DNA of 64,000 nucleotides, from contig NZ_JANIET010000003.1 in NCBI RefSeq assembly GCF_024506435.1, positions 59,764 through 123,763 of the forward strand, in the 5' to 3' direction. Below, in pieces: positions 37,849 through 46,630 of this stretch. The first letter of the stretch is position 1. Each line of letters opens with the position of its first letter. The notes beneath the pieces are model-generated. The model ran no database searches. It was not told the origin of the DNA and saw only the letters and a program-made list of their open reading frames with translations. The stretch comes from Pantoea trifolii. Its GTDB lineage: Bacteria; Pseudomonadota; Gammaproteobacteria; Enterobacterales; Enterobacteriaceae. The position numbers and the translations under genes were made by a program.

Positions 37849-40389
37849 TTACCCTTTCCCCGCTTTCTTTGCATCCATAACCATTTGTTGTTTTACAGTG
37901 AGTTTTAGTAACTCAGAAATTTGTTGCTTCTCTTTATAGCCAATAGGAAACATGTAAGTATGCTGTATTACCATTTCTTTTAAAATGCGCTGGCATACAG
38001 GGTTATTGTTTAACCTAGCAACTGTATCATTTAACCTCTTAATGTCTACATGCTTTCTATACTGTAAGTCAATTGCTTGGCTTAAAAGACTTGCTGCGGG
38101 AGTTTTCATCTTTTCTTCGAGGGCAACATATATTTCATAAGCCTCTTTAGAACCTATTGAACTAGCCATTTTTCTAATAACACCATTAATAACACCATAG
38201 CTCATTTGTAGAAAAACTGTTTGCGCATGTTTTTGCAAACTTTCGTCGGTGAGATTTGGGTGTTCTTTCAAGGCGTTGCCAATTAGTTGCACTATTTCTT
38301 TTTTTAAAGTGTCCGACAAGTCGAGGAAGTATTTTAAAAACCTTAGTCCTGTTTGCGTTCCCGAGTTAGCTAAATCAAGCAAGTCATTTCTTTTTAATGT
38401 TGCGTATCTATTTCTTATTATCTGACCAGAAATGTCCATTCCTTTAAAGCTTTTGTTGATGTTGGATAAGATATCGGGTGCCTCTAACTCATCTTTGTCC
38501 TTAGAGTTTAATGAATTTAATTCAATGTTATCTAACTCTTTCTTTCTTTTTATTCTTTCTTCTTTTATCGATCTTTGTTCAATTATTAAGTCTGGAATTT
38601 GAGCGATAAAGTCGCCCATGAACTTCAATTGGTCATTGGACAAGGTTGCTGATTCATGCTGGTCAAACAAAGCATTCAAGGTTTCCTTAATTTCCTCAAG
38701 CACCCATGAATCTTTTGTATGATGCGTAACAAAAACTAAAATGTTTGCATAGTCTTCACGATGTAATTCACTTAAAAGAAGCTTGACATTTTCTTTTACT
38801 TCCACATTTTGTAAATACTCCTCTGCAATTTTCTTTGCAGTGAAAAAATAAAACAAATAAGGATATTTGAATTTTATTCTAAGTTTATTGCTTTGAAGAA
38901 TTGAATTTGATTTCAGTCTCGATATTATTTCTTCACCATTAACTGACAGATAAATTCTCTGATAATTATCAAAAAATGTATGTAATTCTGACTCAAGAAT
39001 TGAAGAATCATTTAAATGCATGTACCATGCTAATTCAGTAAGAACATTAAGATATTTTTCAAACTCTATCTTAGGTATCTTAGCATTATCAAATGCTTGA
39101 TAAACTAATTGTTGATAGCAATGACCATGCGACGTCATTTCTAAATTCTGCTGAGAATATGTCTCAAACATTTGCAACAACATCAATATATAAACAGGTT
39201 TAGGGGGGACGATATTTTTTCTTATAATCCCGTCAAGTTTCACGCTAATATCGTCAAGACTTTCATATAATAGGTTGTCGTTAATAATTTCCTCTTGGCC
39301 CAGGCAGATCCACTTTTCAACAATTTCTGCTCTTTTTGCATGTCCAAAACCCAATAATTCATACTTATTAAAACTATTAAGCTCAGGTATTTCTGGGCAT
39401 ACGAATAAAAAACTTGTATTACAAGTTATTATTATATGTTCAAACTCCTTCTGAGCTTCTTCAAGGAAATGACTTCTATACTTTGAGTTCAAATTGACAT
39501 CATCGAAACCATCGATCAATAATACTTTCTCTTTACACTGATTAAACCTGGCATCATTAATATTTTTATACTGTCTGTACTTTTCTTCGTTGACTACTTT
39601 CTCTACCGATGAGCTTTTTAGTTCTTTTGCATTCAAATAAATGGCGTACTTCCCATTTGAAGCGAACTGCGAATATATATGCTTTAAAAGAGTGGTTTTT
39701 CCCTGCTGTTCCTCACCAAAAACAAGATAAAACCCTTTATCTCTAAATAGAAGGTTGCTATTTGTTATTTCAATTTCACTTTCTTTATTCTTAGTGTTTG
39801 TGATTAACTTTAGGTCGCAAGAAGTATATATGTCGCTATTTTTTATGTAAGGGACTAAACGATGTGTTAATACTATCTCTGTATCTTCAATCCAATTTTT
39901 TGTTTCTTCACTTAGAGATTCTTCTGATGACGATTCTTTGGGTAACATAGGCATATCCTCAATTAAGCGAACAATGTCTTTTATCACACTCGTCCAAGCT
40001 GTATCAGTATTACCCCATGTAGTGACTGCTTTTCCATCTTTTGGTAAAGCTTGTAACTTCGAAAAAGGGGTGACATCCCATACGCATTCTCTAATAATAA
40101 TAGGTATCACAATCGCTTCTTGTTTTTCATGCATTTCTAAAGCAAATGCAACCTCGATATCAAAACAATAATCAGATGCAGTAAAACTTGAACTTACAAG
40201 AAATAAAATTATTTTGGATTCTTTTAACTTCCCTGATATTTCCTTGTCCCATTCTTGGCCAGGTAAAATTTTTCTGTCATCCCAAATCTTTATAGATCCA
40301 TGTCTCTCTAAGGATTTTAGTTGCTCAATAAGCTGATCTTTATATTCTTCGTCTTTATGAGAGTAGCTTATGAATAGCTTATGTGTCAT
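37849..40389 (-). CDS. TIR domain-NACHT NTPase (STAND, defence type)
   Basis: 846 residues. The N-terminal TIR domain (residues 4-140) starts KLFISYSHKDE and has the likely NADase Glu79 in SDYCFDIEVAF. A NACHT/STAND NTPase follows, with Walker A GEEQQGKTT (225-233) and Walker B VLLIDGFDDV (289-298), then a long alpha-helical C-terminal region (about 450-846) that would sense the trigger. Known TIR-STAND proteins respond to phage proteins by NAD+ depletion and cell death. Strong AT bias and Lys/Ile-rich composition suggest transfer. It forms an operon with the membrane protein gene one base downstream. Confidence 0.9.
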   Translation of the reverse strand: MTHKLFISYSHKDEEYKDQLIEQLKSLERHGSIKIWDDRKILPGQEWDKEISGKLKESKIILFLVSSSFTASDYCFDIEVAFALEMHEKQEAIVIPIIIRECVWDVTPFSKLQALPKDGKAVTTWGNTDTAWTSVIKDIVRLIEDMPMLPKESSSEESLSEETKNWIEDTEIVLTHRLVPYIKNSDIYTSCDLKLITNTKNKESEIEITNSNLLFRDKGFYLVFGEEQQGKTTLLKHIYSQFASNGKYAIYLNAKELKSSSVEKVVNEEKYRQYKNINDARFNQCKEKVLLIDGFDDVNLNSKYRSHFLEEAQKEFEHIIITCNTSFLFVCPEIPELNSFNKYELLGFGHAKRAEIVEKWICLGQEEIINDNLLYESLDDISVKLDGIIRKNIVPPKPVYILMLLQMFETYSQQNLEMTSHGHCYQQLVYQAFDNAKIPKIEFEKYLNVLTELAWYMHLNDSSILESELHTFFDNYQRIYLSVNGEEIISRLKSNSILQSNKLRIKFKYPYLFYFFTAKKIAEEYLQNVEVKENVKLLLSELHREDYANILVFVTHHTKDSWVLEEIKETLNALFDQHESATLSNDQLKFMGDFIAQIPDLIIEQRSIKEERIKRKKELDNIELNSLNSKDKDELEAPDILSNINKSFKGMDISGQIIRNRYATLKRNDLLDLANSGTQTGLRFLKYFLDLSDTLKKEIVQLIGNALKEHPNLTDESLQKHAQTVFLQMSYGVINGVIRKMASSIGSKEAYEIYVALEEKMKTPAASLLSQAIDLQYRKHVDIKRLNDTVARLNNNPVCQRILKEMVIQHTYMFPIGYKEKQQISELLKLTVKQQMVMDAKKAGKG

Positions 40390-40734
40390 TGATTTGCCTT
40401 TACATAAAATTCAGAAGGTTATAGGTGTCTAATGTCGAAGTTTAGAATGCTACCGCCCTCAAAGCTTTAGCATTGATACTGGATATCATATCAATAAGAT
40501 TTGTCCGTAACATCAAATTATTTACACATATAGGATTTTCATTCTCGATTCAGAAAGCACAGCTTAAGCGCTTTTCATTGTCGTATTTGAGGCTTCCTAA
40601 TCCCAGTTATAACGCCATCCAACCTCGGTTATGTAAATGGACGTCTAACTGAATCTCAACTTCATATAATGGTGTTTTATGAACTGAGAGGGTGTAGCGC
40701 TCACCTACTGATCGGGACTTACTATCAAGCCTAA

Positions 40735-40760
40735 CCTTATATAATTAACATTATATAAGG
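40735..40760. other. loxP-like candidate recombination site
   Basis: Perfect 9-bp inverted arms CCTTATATA/TATATAAGG around an 8-bp asymmetric spacer ATTAACAT; extending to 13-bp arms keeps 11 matches. P1 loxP has 13-bp arms ending in TATA around the spacer GCATACAT, so the size and inner bases match. It lies 230 bp upstream of a Cre-like gene. Function is inferred. Confidence 0.55.
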
Positions 40761-40894
40761 CCAGACACCGGCGCTGAATCGCGCTATCATCAGGATCCGG
40801 GGCGGATCCTGAGCTTTGTGGCCATTTTTACGAGGCGGCGCGACCTGGACCCCACCCGGCTGAACAGGCGCTGAGCGCAGCTGGCTAGAACTCC

Positions 40895-40961
40895 GGCAGC
40901 GCTACGTAAATTCTGGCGGGTAACTGCCCTGCTTTTTCCTCAGAATTCACGTAGCGTTGCC
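40895..40961. repeat. 21-bp inverted repeat upstream of the Cre-like gene
   Basis: Arms 40895-40915 and 40941-40961 match at 19 of 21 positions (GGCAGCGCTACGTAAATTCTG and its complement), separated by 25 bp. It ends 30 bp before the recombinase start. It could be an operator, an mRNA hairpin limiting translation, or a second recombination-related site. Confidence 0.85.
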
Positions 40962-40990
40962 GCTTCAACAACGGGCGAAAACTGAGCAAC

Positions 40991-42028
40991 ATGAGCGAAC
41001 TCTCCGGTTTTAACGGTGTTGCCCTTAGCGGCAGCAGCGATGACGATCTCACCGCGAGGCTGGCCGCGTTCGTCCGGCACCGCGAGGCATTTTCGCCAAA
41101 CACGTGGCGGCAGCTGCTGAGCGTGATGCGGATCTGCTGGCGCTGGTCGCAGGAAAACAAACGGTCGTTCCTGCCGATGTCACCCGCGGATTTGCAGGAC
41201 TACCTTTTTCACCTTCAGGCCACCGGACGGGCTACTTCAACCATAGCGGTGCACGCCGCGCTTATCGCAATGTTACACCGTAACGCAGGACTGGTCCCTC
41301 CGACTGTCTCACCCGACGTTGTGCGCGCCAGAAAGAAGATCAACCGCACGGCCGTTGTCTCAGGTGAGCGCACCGGCCAGGCGGTACCCTTCTGCCGGCC
41401 GGATCTGAACCGCCTGGATGCGGCATGGAAAAACTCACCCCGGCTTCAGCATCTGCGTGACCTCGCCTTCATGCACGTGGCCTACGGCACGTTGCTGCGT
41501 ATGAGTGAAATATCCCGGCTGCGGGTGCGGGATATCTCACGCGCGGCCGACGGACGCATCCTCCTCGACGTCGGATGGACCAAAACCATCCTGCAGTCGG
41601 GCGGTATCGTTAAGGCACTCAGCGCCCGCTCTTCCGAACGGCTGTTGGCGTGGATTAACGCCGCCGGTCTGGCTGGCGAACCTGATGCGGTATTGTTCTG
41701 CCCCGTACACCGGTCAAACAAAATTACCGCAGTCGCAACCGAGCCTATGAGCGCGCCGTGTCTGGAAGACATCTGGCGGCGTGCCCGACTCCAGGCGGGT
41801 GCGGGGACTCCGCTGAAAACGAACAAGGGACGCTATTCCAGCTGGAGCGGCCACAGCGCACGGGTCGGCGCCGCGCAGGACATGGCGAGAAAAGGGGTCT
41901 CCATTGCGCAGATTATGCAGGAAGGCACCTGGACACAGACGCAGACGGTGATGCGTTACATTCGCAGAGTGGATGCACACAACGGTGCCATGGTCGGACT
42001 GATGGAGGATGAAGACTGGCAGTCATGA
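40991..42028 (+). CDS. Cre-like tyrosine recombinase
   Basis: 345 residues, close to the 343 of phage P1 Cre and collinear with it. Shared stretches include AFSPNTWRQLLSV (Cre AFSEHTWKMLLSV), LRDLAFMHVAYGTLLR, VRDISRAADGR and SWSGHSARVGAAQDMAR. Catalytic residues are all present: Arg170, Lys198, His288, Arg291, Trp314 and Tyr323 (Cre 173, 201, 289, 292, 315, 324). Its probable job is resolving plasmid dimers at a lox-like site, which supports partition; a candidate site lies at 40735-40760. It is followed convergently by the toxin-antitoxin pair. Confidence 0.93.
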   Translation: MSELSGFNGVALSGSSDDDLTARLAAFVRHREAFSPNTWRQLLSVMRICWRWSQENKRSFLPMSPADLQDYLFHLQATGRATSTIAVHAALIAMLHRNAGLVPPTVSPDVVRARKKINRTAVVSGERTGQAVPFCRPDLNRLDAAWKNSPRLQHLRDLAFMHVAYGTLLRMSEISRLRVRDISRAADGRILLDVGWTKTILQSGGIVKALSARSSERLLAWINAAGLAGEPDAVLFCPVHRSNKITAVATEPMSAPCLEDIWRRARLQAGAGTPLKTNKGRYSSWSGHSARVGAAQDMARKGVSIAQIMQEGTWTQTQTVMRYIRRVDAHNGAMVGLMEDEDWQS

Positions 42029-42034
42029 TCCTGT

Positions 42035-42610
42035 TTAAATCAGTGCTGTCAGGGGACGCAGGCGTGAAACGGTTTCAGGCAACTGCTGGCGCAACAGGCA
42101 GTCCAGAAACTCGTCAGGAGTGAATGGTGGCGATTTCAGGCTGGCGCGCTGACGGCGTGCGGCATCGAGAACCACAGTAATATCCAGTTCGGTCAGATCT
42201 GTAATAAAGCTGTCAGGATGAATGGCGCGCAGATTCCATGTCGCGAGAACATCATCAGGGAAATCTTTCAGATTAAATGTGACAATTCCTTCAGCCTGGG
42301 CAACGATTGCCGCAGCGACCACGTGACGGTCATCCTGATCCGGCAGACCTTTAATCGATTCAATCAGCGACCTGTATCCGGTGACCAGAGCATCCGGAAC
42401 GTGCCGGTCCATAAGCGCACGCACACGCTCGAGTTGCGTCCTGGTCAGATCTGTACGGTTAATGAGAACATTGCGCATCCATTCTTCATGTATGTCCTCA
42501 GTCCAGCGAGCTCGGAATTGCCCGCCAGCTGAAAGGTACATCAAGAAACTACGCAAAGGTGCCGGATAAAGAACGCATGCATCAAACAGTACGGTATAAC
42601 TTGAACTCAT
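42035..42610 (-). CDS. PIN-domain toxin (ribonuclease)
   Basis: 191 residues with a PIN fold. The acidic metal-binding residues are recognisable: Asp10 in VLFDACVLYP, Glu43 region (EDIHEEWMRN), Asp/Asp in LPDQDDRHVVAAA at about 94, and Asp at NLKDFPDD. PIN toxins cleave RNA and are held in check by a partner antitoxin. Its start overlaps the antitoxin stop by four bases. It is the downstream gene of a two-gene addiction module that helps keep the plasmid. The C-terminal ~60 residues extend beyond the minimal PIN domain. Confidence 0.88.
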   Translation of the reverse strand: MSSSYTVLFDACVLYPAPLRSFLMYLSAGGQFRARWTEDIHEEWMRNVLINRTDLTRTQLERVRALMDRHVPDALVTGYRSLIESIKGLPDQDDRHVVAAAIVAQAEGIVTFNLKDFPDDVLATWNLRAIHPDSFITDLTELDITVVLDAARRQRASLKSPPFTPDEFLDCLLRQQLPETVSRLRPLTALI

Positions 42611-43065
42611 TCGTACCCCAAACCAAGTTCCTGATCCAGAGCCCCGAGCTCATCAAGAGCCTCATGCCGCTGACCTAACAGTCGATTACGGTAGGTAAGT
42701 GCATCCGTATAGCGGATCTTTCTGCGGTTGCCTGTACGGTGAAAAGGCAGCTCACCACTGTCCAGGAGACGGATAAGTGTCGGCCGGGAAATATTCAGCA
42801 AATCTGCAACCTCCTGTGTAGTCATTTCAGCACCTACCGGGACAAGGCGCACGGCATTCCCTTCACCTAATTCGGTCAGTACATCTACCAGCATGCGTAA
42901 TGCGCTGACAGGAATACTGACGTTGTGAATCTGACCACGTTTATCAGTGAGAGATACCTGTTGTGATTCAGCCCGCGTTTCAAGCACAGCTGAGAGTTCT
43001 CTGCTGCACAACCGGGCAAGTTCAGCCTCCTGCAGGGAAGGAAGCTTATTCTGAAGCTGAGCCAT
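42607..43065 (-). CDS. HTH antitoxin (excisionase-type DNA binding)
   Basis: 152 residues. The middle carries a MerR/excisionase-type HTH (MTTQEVADLLNISRPTLIRLL, about 80-100) followed by GELPFHRTGNRRKIRYTDAL, which is the wing. The N-terminal half and the acidic C-terminal tail (LGALDQELGLGY) probably bind the toxin. First gene of the module; the promoter region contains an odd palindrome CGAAATTTTCG at 43090-43100 that could be its operator. It overlaps the PIN toxin gene by four bases. Confidence 0.87.
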   Translation of the reverse strand: MAQLQNKLPSLQEAELARLCSRELSAVLETRAESQQVSLTDKRGQIHNVSIPVSALRMLVDVLTELGEGNAVRLVPVGAEMTTQEVADLLNISRPTLIRLLDSGELPFHRTGNRRKIRYTDALTYRNRLLGQRHEALDELGALDQELGLGYE

Positions 43066-43533
43066 AAAACACCTCCTGGGTCAATTATTCGAAATTTTCG
43101 CAAATGATGGGGTTTTATACAACCGTTTTTTTCAGCGTTCTTTCGGTGGGAGAATGAAGAGAGTTTACATGTCCATCATCAGCTACAGGGTCACTGCCGG
43201 CAGCAATTTTAAGGTTTAGGGTGGTGTCGGTTTGTATTGAGAGTGAGCGGTTTTCTGCACCTGAGCTTGTTTATCAAAAAAGAATGCTCAGAAATTTTGC
43301 GGTGAAATCAGCAGGGTTTTCTTGTCATTCTACTATTTATCAATGTTTTAGTTGTTTTAGATTGACTACATCAAGCCTCTAATGTGTTGTCGATGAAGTT
43401 ATATGATGTTTCCCTGAGTGTTATCACCATATAAACAGTGTCTCTCATTATTCCTGCAGTGACGTAATCTGTGTTTCGATGAGCAGGTCCATCTTTGCAG
43501 CCATTTGAGTAAGGTTTGTCCGGTTTTTTATAT

Positions 43534-44805
43534 TTATGTGCCCCTGTTTTTTCCCGCTGGAGGAAAAGGAGGCATAGCTTCAGCAGAAGGTGAACTATAG
43601 GCATCCCAGTACCACCAACCGTCTGAACCGTATTTTTCATTATAAAAGGTCTGCTTCTGACTTTTTCTGAGCAGGTATTCCCCGGTTCCCATTCCAAAAA
43701 TCTCCATAGGCAAATGGTTGGTGCTGGTATCGAGTAAATGAAAGTCGGCAAATACGTCATCTTCAGCGGCATCAAAGCGCATAGGCTTCATAAAACTTCG
43801 TGATTCTGCAGCAAGCTTTGACTCCACGATGCCCTCATGGGACGAATCGAGCGGTATCCATCGTTCGCTCACGTACATCAGCGCCATTCTTTGAACTTCA
43901 GTCTTATTCCCTTTTGCAGCATCAGTAAGTGCGATGACAATAATGCGGGCGCCACGCTCCCATGCCGCACGTTCTACAGGGTGATGCATGAGTGATTCTT
44001 TCCAGAGATCCTGATGGATAATCAGCTCAGGAAGACCAAAAAAGTCGCGCACCGGGATTTTATTTACTCCCTCCTCCCGTTCCTTGCTCCAGGAGGCCAG
44101 TGAGGCGATGACAACCAACCTTTTTTTCTCATTAGCGGCTGCTAAAAGCTTTTTACGATTTGACGATTCCTGTACCGAGTCTTTCTGAGCGCCGATCAAA
44201 AGAACGTCGCTGAGGTTCGTTCGTCCCGCACGGATCTTGGATGCTGCAGCATTAAGCCATCCGTGAACAGATCCTGTGAACCGCTTCCCGGCCATCGCCG
44301 GATACCAGACATTCAATTGAGCCTCGGTCCAGAGTAAGCTCAGAAGTCCCTGCAGCTTCATGACAGACTGATTGCGTCCACTACGTTGCCGCGGTTCCCC
44401 AGCGCCAGTCCTCGCAGGGCGGTCGACGGGTTCCTGTTCCTTTAAAGACAGTGCAAGCTTCACGCGGAGGGTACCGTCAGGCTCTTCCTCAACTACACCT
44501 TCTGTGTAGGACTGTCGCCCGCTAACAGACGCAGATGAATACCAGATACATTCGGGAAAGTGATTTATACCGCTATGACCAAAGCGGGCTACGTAATAGC
44601 GGCCAGAATCTCTCCGGAGCTTAATCATGAACCGGGTGTCGCCGGTGCCAGGACAGCCACACTGCATCAGCGCGTCATTCCCGTGGTGTTTTTTCAGAAC
44701 GCCCTGCCAGCTCTGTTCAAACTTTTCTGCAGTCTGAAATTCGGCTGAATAAGATTTTTCTTCCCCACCGCGGAGGATAATTATTCTGTACCGAGTCTTC
44801 TTCAT
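43534..44805 (-). CDS. DUF1173 family plasmid protein
   Basis: 423 residues, recognised as a DUF1173 protein, a family found on large enterobacterial and proteobacterial plasmids and of unknown function. Seen: an N-terminal strand-rich part with a Cys pair (MQCGCPGTGDTRFMIKL) and HFPECIWYS that together resemble a Cys/His metal site, then a mixed alpha/beta core with GWLNAAASKIRAGR and LVVIASLASW, and a Pro-rich tail. It is transcribed 40 bp downstream of the DUF2913 gene, probably as one operon. A role in conjugation or plasmid maintenance is possible but unproven. Confidence 0.8.
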   Translation of the reverse strand: MKKTRYRIIILRGGEEKSYSAEFQTAEKFEQSWQGVLKKHHGNDALMQCGCPGTGDTRFMIKLRRDSGRYYVARFGHSGINHFPECIWYSSASVSGRQSYTEGVVEEEPDGTLRVKLALSLKEQEPVDRPARTGAGEPRQRSGRNQSVMKLQGLLSLLWTEAQLNVWYPAMAGKRFTGSVHGWLNAAASKIRAGRTNLSDVLLIGAQKDSVQESSNRKKLLAAANEKKRLVVIASLASWSKEREEGVNKIPVRDFFGLPELIIHQDLWKESLMHHPVERAAWERGARIIVIALTDAAKGNKTEVQRMALMYVSERWIPLDSSHEGIVESKLAAESRSFMKPMRFDAAEDDVFADFHLLDTSTNHLPMEIFGMGTGEYLLRKSQKQTFYNEKYGSDGWWYWDAYSSPSAEAMPPFPPAGKNRGT

Positions 44806-44843
44806 TCAATCGTCCTTTAAAAGTGAAGCATCAGCGAATAACG

Positions 44844-45476
44844 TTACTCATTGGATCCAGTGCTTCCTTCGACGTTTCCGTTATCATCCTTGTTACAGGC
44901 ATAAAAGCGGTGCAGAAAGGGGGTTTCATTGTCAGCCTCCTGTCGCCAGCCTGACCGGCAAAGAAGCGAATCCACCGCGGTTGGTTCAGCAGTAATACGT
45001 ACACATAGTGGTTTTATCTGCGATCCGTTGCTGTCGAATGCGGTGTCCAGGTCTTTGCTTCTAATATAGAGGCCCGGGACCTTAGGACTGAGTTTGACGG
45101 CATGGCGCCCACCCCATTCGCTTTCGGTAAGAACTCCATAGTTAATGCCGGTCAGCTTAATCGCGTGGATGACATGCTGCAGTCGGAAGAGATCATTCTG
45201 CGCCAGGATGTCTCCACTGCTCGCGCGCCAGAGGTATTCAAGCTTACCTGGTAAATCTGACCGCAGTCCTTTTTCTCTACCCTCTTTAAGCAACCAGCGA
45301 ATGTCACTGGCCAGTTCACGTCGAAACAAGCGCTTCTTTTCTGCTGTGGCCAGCCACCTGCACAGAAACAGGTTTTCCTCAGCGGGTGAAGTAACTGCCC
45401 CGTACTTACGAGCCATATAGAGTGCAACGAGCCCGCACCATGCGAGATGATCAACGTAGAGGTCAGAGCTTCTCAT
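44844..45476 (-). CDS. DUF2913 family protein
   Basis: 210 residues matching the DUF2913 pattern from its start (LAWCGLVALYMARKYG, PAEENLFLCRWLATA) through DIRWLLKEGR and FRLQHVIHAI. DUF2913 genes are common on plasmids and genomic islands of enterobacteria; no function is known. First gene of a probable two-gene operon with DUF1173. Largely alpha-helical, without membrane segments. Confidence 0.82.
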   Translation of the reverse strand: MRSSDLYVDHLAWCGLVALYMARKYGAVTSPAEENLFLCRWLATAEKKRLFRRELASDIRWLLKEGREKGLRSDLPGKLEYLWRASSGDILAQNDLFRLQHVIHAIKLTGINYGVLTESEWGGRHAVKLSPKVPGLYIRSKDLDTAFDSNGSQIKPLCVRITAEPTAVDSLLCRSGWRQEADNETPFLHRFYACNKDDNGNVEGSTGSNE

Positions 45477-45788
45477 AAATTTTCACGTGTCTTGATTATC
45501 AACAATACTACCCAGTCACTCAGCAGCAGAAAGCCTTCTAATAAGGGATCGTAACCTTACCAGCTTCTAAATTCATCAACTTATCAGACTTTTAATCCGG
45601 AATAATAACTCAGGACACTTACTGTAGCTGCTGTGGGAATAGTGACAGCGCCTGAGCTTCAATCATGGTGGCCGCCTAGAAAGCGGAAATTATCCTACGT
45701 TAGTAAAACCAGCATGTGGTGGGAGCAAACACCGGCGCAATTGAATTCGGTGTTTGGGAAATAATCATCGTTTGAATCACGCCGTTTT
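45477..45788. other. Intergenic, nothing recognised
   Basis: About 310 bp between the DUF2913 and Ltp-repeat genes, with no ORF of note. It should contain the DUF2913 promoter. Confidence 0.4.
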
Positions 45789-46166
45789 TTAGCAGCCACC
45801 TGCCTGTTTTGCTCCGTAAGTCGCTTGATCAACGGTGTATTTGTCTCCGGCACTTGAGGAAAGTTGCTTAATGAGGCCTTTGCACGAGAAGCCCATCATA
45901 TTGAGATACTGCTTCGCAGATTTCACCGCCTCCTGGTTCCAGTCAATGTTCAGGCTGTCCACTGCTACCGTGGCGTCAGAAATATCGAAACCATCCCCTG
46001 CATCCGATGATAGTTGATGAATAAGTCCGTCCCTTGAGAAGCCCATCATACTGAGATACTGCTTCGCAGATCTAACGGCATTATTTTGAGGCCCAGTCAA
46101 ATCTCCCGCCCATGTGGGCGCTGAGACAAACAAAGCGGCAGTCAATACGAACTTCAAAACATTCAT
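45789..46166 (-). CDS. Secreted Ltp-repeat protein, possible superinfection exclusion
   Basis: 125 residues: a signal peptide (NVLKFVLTAALFVSAPTWA) followed by two copies of the Ltp/PF07553 helix-turn-helix repeat. The repeats begin AVRSAKQYLSMMGFSRDGL and AVKSAKQYLNMMGFSCKGL, each followed by a Gly/Asp turn. In streptococcal prophage TP-J34, Ltp carries such repeats outside the cell and blocks phage DNA injection. Here there is no lipobox, so the protein would be periplasmic. A second Cys pair (about 100 and 125) could form a disulfide. Start at 46166 has GGAG 8 bases upstream. The exclusion role is inferred from the family. Confidence 0.82.
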   Translation of the reverse strand: MNVLKFVLTAALFVSAPTWAGDLTGPQNNAVRSAKQYLSMMGFSRDGLIHQLSSDAGDGFDISDATVAVDSLNIDWNQEAVKSAKQYLNMMGFSCKGLIKQLSSSAGDKYTVDQATYGAKQAGGC

Positions 46167-46267
46167 TGAAAAATCTCCATAACACATACGGCGCTTCAAA
46201 CGCCCTTGAAGCCCTTGGTCGCGAATAAATGGGAAAATATCCTACGCCAGGGCTGTTAAGTTAATGC

Positions 46268-46630
46268 TCAGCCAATAGCAATTTCGGGGGCGAGCGCATT
46301 CTGACCTTTCATGCATGCACGCCACGCGCTGCCTTCAATACCATTATCCAGATAAGTAGATTTAGCATAAGGAATGCCTTTCCTGATGATCTGGGTGAAC
46401 GCTCCATCAGTACGGGAAGTAATATAGTAGGCGCCATCAAGCGAATACTTACCTGTAATATTCCTGGCCTGAGATGCTTTCGACGTATCAAGAACATAAT
46501 CGGTACACTCTTTCGCCGCTGATTCAATCATCAGGAAGCGCGCATCTTCCGGGGATGTTTGTTGCTGATGAGAGGAACAATTTGCCAGCGTCATAACTAC
46601 AGCTGAAATGAGCACAAGCCTTAACTTCAT
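46268..46630 (-). CDS. Small putative lipoprotein
   Basis: 120 residues with a lipoprotein signal peptide ending in the lipobox LANC (Cys18). The mature part has SAAKECTDYVLDTSKAS and GSAWRACMKGQNA, with two further Cys residues likely paired. No known family recognised. It lies about 100 bp upstream of the Ltp-repeat gene on the same strand, so both envelope proteins may be co-expressed. Confidence 0.7.
   Translation of the reverse strand: MKLRLVLISAVVMTLANCSSHQQQTSPEDARFLMIESAAKECTDYVLDTSKASQARNITGKYSLDGAYYITSRTDGAFTQIIRKGIPYAKSTYLDNGIEGSAWRACMKGQNALAPEIAIG

Noticed and set aside
40885..41160. Minus-strand ORF overlapping the cre-like start
   Set aside because: Antisense shadow of the recombinase gene and its upstream inverted repeat.
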